NCBI RefSeq assembly: GCF_017814975.1
Contig: NZ_JAGIQA010000033.1
Coordinates: forward strand, 24,358 to 88,357
Length of the DNA stretch: 64,000 bases
Source of the DNA: Cupriavidus consociatus
Lineage (GTDB): Bacteria > Pseudomonadota > Gammaproteobacteria > Burkholderiales > Burkholderiaceae
Reading direction: 5' to 3'
Part shown: positions 40,588 to 49,063 of the stretch, one piece after another
How the letters are laid out: the number at the start of each line of letters is the position of its first letter
How positions within the stretch are numbered: position 1 is the stretch's first letter
Made by a program: the position numbers and the translations under genes
Notes under the pieces: generated by a model
What the model saw: the letters and a program-made list of their open reading frames with translations, nothing else
Told to the model about the DNA's origin: nothing
Database searches by the model: none

Positions 40588-41646
40588 CTACACGCGCTGC
40601 TCCGGGCCCGCCGCTACCAGCTGTTGCCGTGGAACGGGCGCCGCCGGCCGCATGCCATCGCTGCGCCATGCACTGGGGCTGCAGCCAAAATGGTCGCGGA
40701 ACCAGCGCGAAAACGCGCTTTGCATCGAAAACCCGAGCAACACGGCCACGTAGCTGACCGGGCGTTCCGAATGCCGGAGATACTGCACCGCCAGCGAGGT
40801 ACGGACCTCGTCGAGAATGCTGCTGAAGGTCGCACCTTCCTGCAGCAGCTTACGGTGGACCGTGCGCCGGTCGACGCCGAGTTGGCTGGCAACCCGTTCC
40901 ACGTTGCAGTTTCCCGAGGAGAGCAAGGACAGCACTATGCGCCGGACTTTTTCGGTCATGGACAGGGACGCACGCGCAGTCAGTGAGTCGAGATAGGCAT
41001 GCGCGTACTGCGCCAGTTCCGGGCGCGCGGAGCGCGGCACTACGTCCATGTCCTTCAGCTCGCTGACAATGCAGTTGAAGTCGCAACCGAAATCCACGGA
41101 CCTGCCGAACACGCGCAGGTGGGATGCCAGATTTCTTGGGGCGCCATGCGAAAAGCAGATACGCCGCGCGCGCCACCCCGGACCGATCAGTTCCTGAAGC
41201 ATCCGGTAAAGTGAAACCACTACCATTTCATCGGCCTGGCGTGTCGATCCGGAATGCTCGACCATCAGCGACACGCGGATGACAAGGGCGCCCTCCCGTT
41301 CTTCCACGTCGAGAAGCAGAGCCTCGCTGTGCAGCGTGATGTAGCGCATCATCGCACGAAGCGCATCGCGCAGCGTCCGCGAATCTCGCACGGCCATGCC
41401 GAGAGCCCCGAGTACCGAGAGTTGACGGCCTTCCCCCAGGCGCAGGCCGAAGTCTTCGGTATCGGAAGCTGCCGCGGACTTTTCGAGAAGCCGGCAGACT
41501 GCGCTGGCGGAGACCAGGTTGTCGCCGGCGTCCAGGCAGGTCTTGGGGAGCCCCACTTCCGCCAGGATCCGCAACGGATCCAGCCCAACCGAGCGGGCCA
41601 CCTCGGTATAGCGTGACAGCGTGGCACTACGGACTAAACGGCTCAT
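40588..41646 (-). CDS. AraC-family regulator with N-terminal arabinose-binding-like domain (copy 1)
   Basis: A 352-aa regulator: an N-terminal ligand-binding domain of the PF12625 type (residues about 20-210, with LGALGMAVRDSRTLRDALRA) and a C-terminal double helix-turn-helix (NVERVASQLGVDRRTVHRKL; VSYVAVLLGFSMQSAFSRWF). The start at 41646 follows AAGGAGGCCC. It converges on the EthD gene with 11 bp between stops. It is a paralogue of the regulator at 43506; the two could compete for, or divide, the tandem operators found at 35.6, 43.5 and 53.1 kb. Confidence 0.88.
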   Translation of the reverse strand: MSRLVRSATLSRYTEVARSVGLDPLRILAEVGLPKTCLDAGDNLVSASAVCRLLEKSAAASDTEDFGLRLGEGRQLSVLGALGMAVRDSRTLRDALRAMMRYITLHSEALLLDVEEREGALVIRVSLMVEHSGSTRQADEMVVVSLYRMLQELIGPGWRARRICFSHGAPRNLASHLRVFGRSVDFGCDFNCIVSELKDMDVVPRSARPELAQYAHAYLDSLTARASLSMTEKVRRIVLSLLSSGNCNVERVASQLGVDRRTVHRKLLQEGATFSSILDEVRTSLAVQYLRHSERPVSYVAVLLGFSMQSAFSRWFRDHFGCSPSAWRSDGMRPAAPVPRQQLVAAGPEQRV

Positions 41647-41726
41647 GGGCCTCCTTACGCGGGCAGCGGCTGCAAGCATTGCAGCCTTTGGTTGTCCCGG
41701 GGACGGTGTCTAACTCTCGTCTGGCG

Positions 41727-42455
41727 TCAGGCGCGGCGCATCAGGCTGTAGCTCTGCGCGCTGGGCCCGAAATCGGGCATGCCGGCCAGGAACAGGGCAA
41801 GCGGGACAACGTCCGCGGGATCCTTGAACCATTCGCCGGGCGGCACGGGAACATCGCGCGTCATGTCGGTCCTGACCGGCCCCGGTATCAGCTCATTGAC
41901 GCTGATGTTGTCTTCCTGCAGCTCCGTCGCCAGCGACTGGGTCAGCATCCACAGGCCGCTCTTGGAGCATGAGTACGCCGAAAAGCCCGCGGCCGGCCGC
42001 TTGCGCTGGCCCGAGCCGATCATGATGATCTTGCCGGCCCCACGACGGCGCAGGTGGGGAATGGCGGCATGGGCGGTGTGGTAGGCACCGGTCAGGTTGA
42101 TATCGATGGTCTTGCGCCAGAGCGCGGGATCGCCGTCAGCGATCTTGCGCTGCTCGAGCGCGACACCGGCATTGGCCACCACGATATCGACACCGCCGAA
42201 GGTATCGCTGGCGCGCTGGAACAGCGTCGCGACGGTCTCGTAGTCCGCCACGTCGGCGGTCTGGGCAATGGCCCGGCCGCCCGCTTCGCGGATCAGCGCG
42301 GCTGTCTGCGCGATGTCGGCCTCGCTGCGGGCGCTGCATACCACCGCAGCACCGGCGCTGGCATACGCCAGTGCAATGGTGCGTCCGATGCCGCGGCCCG
42401 CGCCGGTGATCACGGCCACCTTGTCCTTGAGCATGTTGGGGTCGATCTGGCTCAT
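41727..42455 (-). CDS. SDR-family oxidoreductase
   Basis: A 242-aa short-chain dehydrogenase with TGAGRGIGRTIALAYA, VVANAGVA, and the active-site stretch IGSGQRKRPAAGFSAYSCSK (Ser and YxxxK present). It lies 72 bp downstream of the TauD-family gene on the same strand, so the two probably form one unit read from operator site B. The substrate is unknown; it may oxidise the alcohol or reduce the ketone generated by the dioxygenase. Confidence 0.84.
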   Translation of the reverse strand: MSQIDPNMLKDKVAVITGAGRGIGRTIALAYASAGAAVVCSARSEADIAQTAALIREAGGRAIAQTADVADYETVATLFQRASDTFGGVDIVVANAGVALEQRKIADGDPALWRKTIDINLTGAYHTAHAAIPHLRRRGAGKIIMIGSGQRKRPAAGFSAYSCSKSGLWMLTQSLATELQEDNISVNELIPGPVRTDMTRDVPVPPGEWFKDPADVVPLALFLAGMPDFGPSAQSYSLMRRA

Positions 42456-42527
42456 TGTCGGTCTCTCAGTCTCGCTTTGCGTTGCAATGGGGGGAAGGAA
42501 TCAGGGCACTATGCCCGGGCGTGTCGC

Positions 42528-43376
42528 TCAGAACGGGCGGTCCCCGATCACCGTCGCCCGGTCCATCCTGCGATGGCACGGCGGGTAATCCATGACCGCG
42601 TAATGCTGGGTCGAGCGGTTGTCCCAGATCGCCACGCTGTTCGGGGTCCAGCGCCAGCGCACCTGATACTCGGGAATGCAGGCTTGCGTAATCAGGTAGC
42701 GCAGCAGGTCAGCCGCGCCGGGGTTGAAGTCCTGCCCGAAGCGCACGCGCTCCGGCGTATGGAAGTTCGTAAAGTGGGTGGTAAAGCCGTTCACGAACAG
42801 CACCTTCTCGCCAGTCTCGGGATGCGTCCGCACGACGGGGTGCTCGGCATCCGGAAACTGGGCCTTCAGCGCATGGCGCTTTTCGATCGGCATGGCCGCG
42901 CCGAAGCTTGCTTCGATGCTGTGGCGTGCGCGCAGGCCGGCGATCTGCTCCTTGACGTGTTGCGGCAGGTTCTCGTAGGCAAGCACCATATTGGTCCACA
43001 TGGTGTCGCCGCCGACAGGCGGGCACTCCCGGCAACGAAGGATGCTGGCAAGCGGTGGAGCCTCGCGCCAGGTGGCATCCGTGTGCCAGGAATTCTCGTA
43101 ACGCGGAGTGGGCTCTTCGGGACTCTTGTAGATGCGGACCAGCCCCGGATGCTGCGGATCGCTGCCCGCCACAGGATGGTCTTCGAGTTCGCCAAAGCGG
43201 CGGGCAAAGGCGACGTGCTCGCCGGCTGTGATGTCCTGATCGCGCAGGAACAGGACACGGTGCCTGAGCAGCGCTTCACGAATGCCGGCGAATACACCGT
43301 CATCATGGGTCGCGTCGGCGAGGCTGACGCCGACCAGTTCGGCGCCGATGGAACAGGTAAGTGGCTCGATTCGCAT
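42528..43376 (-). CDS. TauD/TfdA-family Fe(II)/2-oxoglutarate dioxygenase
   Basis: A 282-aa 2-oxoglutarate-dependent oxygenase. The facial triad is visible: HxD in NSWHTDATWRE and the distal His in NRSTQHYAVMDYPP, followed by the 2-oxoglutarate Arg in RRMDRATVIGDRPF. Relatives hydroxylate taurine, 2,4-D and other sulfonates, ethers or esters, cleaving the product. It is divergent from the second AraC gene with operator site B between them. Together with the SDR and EthD genes it suggests oxidation of an ether or ester-type xenobiotic or plant metabolite (inference). Confidence 0.88.
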   Translation of the reverse strand: MRIEPLTCSIGAELVGVSLADATHDDGVFAGIREALLRHRVLFLRDQDITAGEHVAFARRFGELEDHPVAGSDPQHPGLVRIYKSPEEPTPRYENSWHTDATWREAPPLASILRCRECPPVGGDTMWTNMVLAYENLPQHVKEQIAGLRARHSIEASFGAAMPIEKRHALKAQFPDAEHPVVRTHPETGEKVLFVNGFTTHFTNFHTPERVRFGQDFNPGAADLLRYLITQACIPEYQVRWRWTPNSVAIWDNRSTQHYAVMDYPPCHRRMDRATVIGDRPF

Positions 43377-43451
43377 GCCGACTCCGGAAGATTATTGGTA
43401 GAGGTCGAAGCAAAAGCATCGCTGCAGAGTATGAAGAACTGGCGCGCGATG

Positions 43452-43488
43452 CGTTGACATTGCGGGGCAGTAACTTTACATTTTGGGG
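43452..43488 (+). promoter_or_regulatory. Tandem operator, site B of the proposed AraC regulon
   Basis: TTGACATTGCGGGGCA (43452-43467), spacer GTAAC, then TTTACATTTTGGGGCA (43473-43488). It lies 17 bp before the AraC start and 75 bp before the divergent TauD start, where it could both autoregulate the AraC gene and control tauD-SDR. Confidence 0.78.
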
Positions 43489-43505
43489 CACCCTGGGGAA
43501 CTCCT

Positions 43506-44522
43506 ATGTCGTCGCTACTGCAACATGTGAACCTGACGGAGTTTGTCGACGTGGTCCGCCAGCTCGGCCAGGATCCCTACCGGCAACTGCGGCAAGCGGG
43601 TATCAGCCCCATGGCCCTGGTGGACCCGGAAATGCGGGTGCCGGCGAAGTCGGTCATGCAACTGCTGGAAAATTCGGCACAGCTTGCCGGCCTGGAAGAC
43701 ATTGGGCTGCGCGTGGCAGAGGCCCGGCAACTGACAACGCTGGGGCCCCTGTGGGTGGTCATGCGCGAGGGCGCCACCCTGCGCAGCGCACTGGTTGCCA
43801 TGGCGCGCTATCTGCATTTGCTCAATGAAGCGCTCGATTTGCGCATCGAGGAGGTCGGGGACAGCGCGGTTGTCCGGCTTGAATTACTGGTGTCCGTGGA
43901 AGGTTCCATGCGGCAATCGACGGAGTTCGTCATCTGCCTCTGGTTCCGGTTGTTCAAGCTGCTTGCGGGAACGACATGGAGGCCGCGCAGCGTCTGCTTC
44001 ACCCATGCTGCGCCAGCCAGCCTTGCCACGCATCGGCGCTTGTTCGGTGTGCCGGTGCGATTCCGCCAGGACTTCGATGGCATCCTGCTGTCCGCCAAGG
44101 ATCTCGACGTGGCCGGCGGGGCGTCGGATGCGGCGCTGGGGCGTCATGCGCGCGAATTCCTGGATACCAAGCTGGCACAATCCGACTACACCATGCCGGA
44201 CAAAGTGCGGAAGCTGGTATTCGCGTTGCTGCCCACTGGCGAGTGCGGGGCCGAACAGGTGGCCCGGCAGCTTGGCATCGACCGCAAGACGATGCACCGC
44301 CATCTGGCTGCCTATGGGCAGAACTACCTGTCCGTCGTCGATGCAGTCAGGGTCGAACTCGTCACGAGATACCTGAAGAACAACGAACGACCGTTGTCGG
44401 AGGTTGCGATCCTGATGGGCTTTTCCTCGCTCAGTGCCTTCTCCAGGTGGTTCTCCACGCGTTTCGGCTGCAGCGTCTCGGCGTGGCGCCGTCAGCAAGC
44501 GGTGCCGGAAAGTACGCGCTAG
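43506..44522 (+). CDS. AraC-family regulator with N-terminal arabinose-binding-like domain (copy 2)
   Basis: A 338-aa paralogue of the regulator at 40588. The N-terminal domain has the equivalent TLGPLWVVMREGATLRSALV segment. The DNA-binding part reads GAEQVARQLGIDRKTMHRHL and LSEVAILMGFSSLSAFSRWF. It is divergent from the TauD gene; operator site B ends 17 bp before its start codon, overlapping the probable promoter, which argues for autoregulation and makes this the best candidate for the protein that binds sites A, B and C. The inducer is unknown. Confidence 0.88.
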   Translation: MSSLLQHVNLTEFVDVVRQLGQDPYRQLRQAGISPMALVDPEMRVPAKSVMQLLENSAQLAGLEDIGLRVAEARQLTTLGPLWVVMREGATLRSALVAMARYLHLLNEALDLRIEEVGDSAVVRLELLVSVEGSMRQSTEFVICLWFRLFKLLAGTTWRPRSVCFTHAAPASLATHRRLFGVPVRFRQDFDGILLSAKDLDVAGGASDAALGRHAREFLDTKLAQSDYTMPDKVRKLVFALLPTGECGAEQVARQLGIDRKTMHRHLAAYGQNYLSVVDAVRVELVTRYLKNNERPLSEVAILMGFSSLSAFSRWFSTRFGCSVSAWRRQQAVPESTR

Positions 44523-44640
44523 GCGGCGCCGCGCATCGCGGCTGCCATGCTAACCCAGTCCGGCCCCAGGTCCGTAAGCGCCGGGCAGCCCGGCAGTCCC
44601 AGCGTGCGGTCGATTTCGGCGCGCAGGATGAGCGGATACG
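44519..44640 (-). pseudogene. C-terminal remnant of an FMN-dependent alpha-hydroxyacid dehydrogenase
   Basis: The minus strand reads LILRAEIDRTLGLPGCPALT followed by DLGPDWVS and a stop at 44519. This matches the extreme C-terminus of lactate/mandelate dehydrogenases, whose last helix is LRAE-DRTL-LLGCP. Everything upstream has been replaced by the LuxR gene end. It marks a recombination scar at the right edge of the AraC cassette. Confidence 0.5.
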
Positions 44641-44651
44641 AAAGGACGGGA

Positions 44652-47495
44652 CTACTCGAGACCTTCCAGCAGCCCCAGCAGCTGGGCGCGCCGTACGGCG
44701 TGCTTGCGCGTGCCGGCGCTGAGCTTGCCGAACAGGTTCTTCACATGCCACTTTGCCGTGACCTCGCCCACGCCGATGGCCTGCGCGATCTCCTTGTTGG
44801 AGAGATTGCGCGCCAGCAGTTCAAGGACTTCGCGTTCCTTCGGCGTCAGCACCGTGGTGGCCACGGCACGCGGCTCCGTCACCGGACGTTCCGCACGGCG
44901 CGGCATGCGCGCCACTGGCAGGGATTGGCCGGCGCCCGCTTCCGCGGCCCCCTCCTCCACCAGGCGGCTGGCCCAGTCGGCCAGCGCGGGATGCGCGTCA
45001 GCGAAGGTGCGGGCCAGACCATAGGTCTGCGCAAGGTTCATGGCTTCCCGCATGAGCCGGCTACTGTCCTCTCCGCCGCGATGGCGCACGAACGCCTCCA
45101 GCGCCATGATCTCGATACGCTTGCGCCCGAGCTTCATGGCCTCCGCCGCAGTCGCCGCGCGGTGCAGCGCAGCCAGCGCGGACGGCCAGTCCTGGGCGGC
45201 GATCGCCGCGTTGGCGTGCGCCATGGCCTGCATCAGCGCGACGTCGCGGCGCCACAGCAGGCCGTGGCCCGCCTCGGCCCCGGCGACCAGTTCGTCAAGG
45301 CGGACGATCAGGGCCCTGCAGGTCTCGGCACGGAAGCGCCCGGCGTGCATGCGCACCTGGTCCGCCACGCTCGCAATGCAAAGCCGCGGCGTCCCGCGCG
45401 CCACGCCCACCGCGCACAGGGCTTCGAGCAGATCGAGCGCGCGGTGCTCGACGCCCTGCACGGCAGCCACGCGCGCCGCGCTCAGGTAGGCCAGCAACGA
45501 CGTCTCGGCCGTGCCCGACCGCTCCAGTACGTCCAGCCGGTTGGCGAGCAGCGCACCCGCTTCGTCGACCCGGCCGCACTCGTAGACCGCCGCGGCCAAC
45601 AACGACGCCAGCATGCAGGCGAGCGGATGACGACGGCCGAGGTCGGCTTCCGCGCTTGCCAGGGCAGGCCGCAGGATCGCTTCGCTCAACATCACCTGCC
45701 CTTCGCGGAGATAGCTTAGTCCGGTCACGAACTCTCCCCAGCGGGCCGCGTAGCGGTGCCCCTCGCCCAGGTCGCCGCGGGGCGCGAGCTGCAGATGGCG
45801 CCGCGCATTCCCTGTCTGCCCCTGCAGGATCGCAGCCATTGCCAGGCGGTTGGCATGCATCTGGGCCAGGCGCGGGTCGTGCACGGCGGGCGGCTGGAGC
45901 CATGGCTCCAGCAGCGCAAGGCAACGGTCCGGCTGGTCCGCGTAGTAGGCCGCGATGCTCAGGATCAGTGCGCATTCATAGCGCAGAACGGCATCGTCAC
46001 CTGCCCCTTCAAGCATGCGCACGACCAGGGCCTCGGCCTCCGCGTGGCGGTCGCCCAGCGCGAGTACCCAGGCAGCAGCCAGGCGCAGGCCCGGATAGCG
46101 GTCCAGTTCCGCATCAGGCAGGCGTTCCAGCCATTCGAGCACGGTACCCAGACGACCCTGCATTACGGCGTCGTATAGCGAGCGCCCTGCCAGTTCGTAG
46201 GCGAGCGCATGCTGGCCCGCCGCGTGTGCGTGACGCGCGGCTTCCTCGGTGATGCCTCGCGCGGCGAGCCAGCGCAGTGCTCGCGTATGCAGTTCGGCCT
46301 GCTCCGCGCGTGGCAGTTCGGTCAGGCGAGTCTGCAAGGCACTACGCGCGAGCGCGTGCAGCCGGCACCAGTCGCTGTCGTCGCCAGACACGAAGATCGG
46401 TGTCTCGCGGATCAGCCGCGCCAACTGCTCCGGCGCCTGCTCAGAGGCTGTCAGCGCCCGGCACAGGTCCGGATGAACGTGATCCACGACGGCGATGCGC
46501 GTCAGGAAAGCGACGTCGTCGGGGGTGAGCTTGGCAATCAGCCCACCGACCAGATGCTCGCCTTGATCAGCCGGGCGGGCTGCCATGGCATCGACGACGC
46601 TGCGCGGATCGGCGCCGCGCTCCATGGCCGCCAGGAGCAGTTGCAGGCCGAGCGGCCAACCGTCTGTCAACTCATGCAGGCGCGCGCAACTGTCGGCATC
46701 GACGCGGTCGCCGAAGCGGCTGCGCACAAGGGTCATGGTTTCATCGAAGCGGAAACGCAGCGCTTCCGCGCCGATGCCGGTGCATTGGCCGTATGCCGTC
46801 AGGTCGGTGACGGCTGTGTCGAACCCGGCGCGCGCCGCGACCACGATGCGCAGATTGGGCGGCGCGTTGTGCAGGAGGTAAAGCAGTGCCGCGAAACCGT
46901 CCTGCGAAAGACGTTCGGCTTCATCGACGATCAGCACGAGATCCAGCGATGTCTGGGCCACCTCGGCAAGCCAGGCCGTCAGCCCTTCGGTGCTGCCCGG
47001 CGCCGCGGCCGCGCCTTCGAGCAGGGTGCGGCCAAAGCCGGGCCGCGCGCAGCCGGCGCGCACGGCCAGCACAAGGCACTGCAGGAAATGCAGCGGGTCG
47101 TCGTGCGTGTCCGCGGAAATCCAGGCGACCGCAGTACCACGCGCCAGATACTCGCGGCGCCATTGCGCGAGCAGCAGTGTCTTGCCGAAGCCTGGCGGCG
47201 CCTGTACCACAATCGCCGGCCGGTCGCGCAGCGCTTCGCTGTCGAGGCTGAGGCGCGCACGGGAAAGCAGGTGCCGCGGCGCGCGCGGCGGCATGGTCTT
47301 GAGCGCAAGCTCGGAAAACGCGGCACCGGCGCCGCCGTTCACGGGGGTCATCTGGCAGGTACTTGTTGGCTTGGATGCGACACTCGCCGGGGACTGCATG
47401 CCCGGCTGCGTGCGCGGCAATGCCGTGTCCGTGGCTTCGCGCTGCCGTTGGGGCCGGCTCGCCTGGCTCGAAATCTGATGTCTCATTATAGGCAC
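44652..47495 (-). CDS. MalT-like LuxR-family ATP-dependent regulator (LAL)
   Basis: A large activator of about 945 aa. It has an N-terminal STAND ATPase domain (Walker A QAPPGFGKTLLLAQW; Walker B LVLIVDEAERL), a long helical TPR-like middle with many Ala-rich hairpins, and a C-terminal LuxR HTH, LTPKEREVLELLARNLSNKE with EIAQAIGVGEVTAKWHVKN. GTG 47495 and ATG 47486 are both possible starts, and neither has a clear ribosome site. It is divergent from the Rieske/UspA-hemerythrin genes, with a strong hairpin between. LAL regulators usually sense a small metabolite plus ATP and activate neighbouring catabolic or transport genes. Confidence 0.88.
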   Translation of the reverse strand: MPIMRHQISSQASRPQRQREATDTALPRTQPGMQSPASVASKPTSTCQMTPVNGGAGAAFSELALKTMPPRAPRHLLSRARLSLDSEALRDRPAIVVQAPPGFGKTLLLAQWRREYLARGTAVAWISADTHDDPLHFLQCLVLAVRAGCARPGFGRTLLEGAAAAPGSTEGLTAWLAEVAQTSLDLVLIVDEAERLSQDGFAALLYLLHNAPPNLRIVVAARAGFDTAVTDLTAYGQCTGIGAEALRFRFDETMTLVRSRFGDRVDADSCARLHELTDGWPLGLQLLLAAMERGADPRSVVDAMAARPADQGEHLVGGLIAKLTPDDVAFLTRIAVVDHVHPDLCRALTASEQAPEQLARLIRETPIFVSGDDSDWCRLHALARSALQTRLTELPRAEQAELHTRALRWLAARGITEEAARHAHAAGQHALAYELAGRSLYDAVMQGRLGTVLEWLERLPDAELDRYPGLRLAAAWVLALGDRHAEAEALVVRMLEGAGDDAVLRYECALILSIAAYYADQPDRCLALLEPWLQPPAVHDPRLAQMHANRLAMAAILQGQTGNARRHLQLAPRGDLGEGHRYAARWGEFVTGLSYLREGQVMLSEAILRPALASAEADLGRRHPLACMLASLLAAAVYECGRVDEAGALLANRLDVLERSGTAETSLLAYLSAARVAAVQGVEHRALDLLEALCAVGVARGTPRLCIASVADQVRMHAGRFRAETCRALIVRLDELVAGAEAGHGLLWRRDVALMQAMAHANAAIAAQDWPSALAALHRAATAAEAMKLGRKRIEIMALEAFVRHRGGEDSSRLMREAMNLAQTYGLARTFADAHPALADWASRLVEEGAAEAGAGQSLPVARMPRRAERPVTEPRAVATTVLTPKEREVLELLARNLSNKEIAQAIGVGEVTAKWHVKNLFGKLSAGTRKHAVRRAQLLGLLEGLE

Positions 47496-47516
47496 ACGGC
47501 AGGCCTGGCGGACAAT

Positions 47517-47541
47517 CGCCCCCTCCTCCGCGGAGGGGGCG
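47517..47541. promoter_or_regulatory. Strong GC-rich dyad in the LuxR-Rieske divergent region
   Basis: CGCCCCCTCC and GGAGGGGGCG form a perfect 10-bp inverted repeat with a 5-nt centre (TCCGC). It lies 22 bp before the LuxR-gene start and 60 bp before the Rieske gene. It may be an operator or a leader stem; a terminator is unlikely in this position. Confidence 0.45.
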
Positions 47542-47600
47542 CATAAGGTGTGCCGCGGCTAGCATGCGTCCAGGTCGAAACGGAACGCAAGGGGCATTCG

Positions 47601-47909
47601 ATGCAATTCAGGGACGTGTGCGCGCTGGAGCAGGTCAGACCGGGTGCATCGATGGCGGTGCGTGCCGGCGGCAAGGACATTGCACTGTTCAATGTCGACG
47701 GCACCGTCCATGCGATCGAGAACACGTGCCTGCATGCCGGCGCCGCGCTCGCCGGCGGCGCCTTGTGCGGACGCATCGTCCAGTGCCGTGCGCACGGCTG
47801 GCGCTACGACGTGACCACCGGCGCGCTGGTCGTGGCGCCGTCGCTGTCCGTCGCAACGTTTGCGGTGAAGATTGACGAGGGGCGCGTACTGGTCGGGGTG
47901 CCGACATGA
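47601..47909 (+). CDS. Rieske-type [2Fe-2S] ferredoxin
   Basis: A 102-aa Rieske electron carrier, the size of soluble ferredoxins that serve ring-hydroxylating oxygenases. Cluster ligands are present: C-x-H in ENTCLHAGAAL and C-x2-H in VQCRAHGWRYD. The start at 47601 has AAGGGG upstream. No oxygenase alpha/beta subunits or ferredoxin reductase are adjacent. Its stop overlaps the start of the UspA-hemerythrin gene, so an electron-transfer or redox-sensing role tied to that di-iron protein is possible (inference). Confidence 0.88.
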   Translation: MQFRDVCALEQVRPGASMAVRAGGKDIALFNVDGTVHAIENTCLHAGAALAGGALCGRIVQCRAHGWRYDVTTGALVVAPSLSVATFAVKIDEGRVLVGVPT

Positions 47910-48970
47910 GCCGCCCTTGTTCCGATGCCGACACCATCACGTGCCGCCACCTGCTGGTCCCGGTCGAGGAAGCGGATGAATCCATGGCCACCGTCATCGG
48001 GGCCATCGAGCTGGCACGTATCGCCGCCGCACGGATTACGTTCGTCTATGCGCCGGCTTTGGCTCCCATGCCGCACAACTACGGGAACCGCAGCCGCGAA
48101 CTGCTCGGCAAGGCGGAATCGGTGGCGCGGGCGCAAGGCGTGCCATGTGCATCGGCTGGCGCGGTCGGTAACGACGTGCAAGCGGCCATCCCCGCAACTG
48201 CGCGCGAGGCTGGCTGCGATCTGGTCTTTGTCGGCGCCCACGGGCACGGCACGATGACAAGACCGCTGGTCCTGGACGTGCTCGCGGCGGGCCTGCCGGT
48301 ATTCGCCATGCCGAACCCCGCGTCGGCAGCGCCGGCGCCAGCGCCAGCCATACGCGCCATCCGCGACGAGCACCGCGCCCTCAGTACCATATTGCGCGCG
48401 TGGCTGGACATGCTGATGGCCGCGAACGACCACGGCGCCACCGCGGACGTGCCGGTGATGCGGGGCATGATCCGGTTTATCGAGACCTTCCCGGTCGCGC
48501 GCCACCACCCACGCAAGCAGGCCGTCCTCTATGGCAGGCTGCGCCGGCGCACGGCCAGGGTCGACGCCGAACTCGACGAGCTTGAGCGCCAGCACGAACG
48601 CGATGCGCAATGGGTCGGCGTACTCGCCGAAGCCGTTGAGCGGTTTGCCAAGGGCGGCCCGCTGACCGAGTTGCTGGACCGGGTCGATCACTATGCGCAG
48701 TTCGCCTGGGCGTTCATGGGGCGCGAAGAAGGGGTGATCCTGCCGGCGGCGCAGCGCTACCTGACCGACGCGGACTGGGACAAGGTCAACGCCGCATACT
48801 GCACCAGGGATACCTGTACCTCGAAGACCGAGCCCGGCACTCGCGGCGGTGGGCATGACGAGCGCCCGTTCGACATGCTGCTTGCGTGGCTCGCCGACCT
48901 TCCTGATGTCGGTTGCGTGGCCCACATCTGCTCGCACGCGGCAGACGGATCCATGCAGTTCACCACGTGA
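47906..48970 (+). CDS. UspA-hemerythrin fusion protein
   Basis: A 354-aa two-domain protein. Residues about 12-138 form a universal stress protein domain (HLLVPVEEADESMATVIGAI; VFVGAHGHGTMTRPLV resembles the ATP loop). Residues about 150-300 form a hemerythrin HHE helical bundle with candidate di-iron ligands in IRDEHRALSTIL, ARHHPRKQAVLYG, RQHERDAQWV and FMGREEGVILPAA. The C-terminal 50 residues contain several Cys and His. No membrane segment. It is coupled to the Rieske gene by a 4-bp overlap. A role in sensing or buffering oxygen, NO or iron under stress is plausible; the combination is uncommon. Confidence 0.8.
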   Translation: MSRPCSDADTITCRHLLVPVEEADESMATVIGAIELARIAAARITFVYAPALAPMPHNYGNRSRELLGKAESVARAQGVPCASAGAVGNDVQAAIPATAREAGCDLVFVGAHGHGTMTRPLVLDVLAAGLPVFAMPNPASAAPAPAPAIRAIRDEHRALSTILRAWLDMLMAANDHGATADVPVMRGMIRFIETFPVARHHPRKQAVLYGRLRRRTARVDAELDELERQHERDAQWVGVLAEAVERFAKGGPLTELLDRVDHYAQFAWAFMGREEGVILPAAQRYLTDADWDKVNAAYCTRDTCTSKTEPGTRGGGHDERPFDMLLAWLADLPDVGCVAHICSHAADGSMQFTT

Positions 48971-49063
48971 AAAAGCGCGGCCACGCGCTTGAATCGTGGC
49001 CACCGAACCAAGACTGTCAAACGGGCGCTTCTGGACGCGCCATTCACCATCAGGATGGAGACC

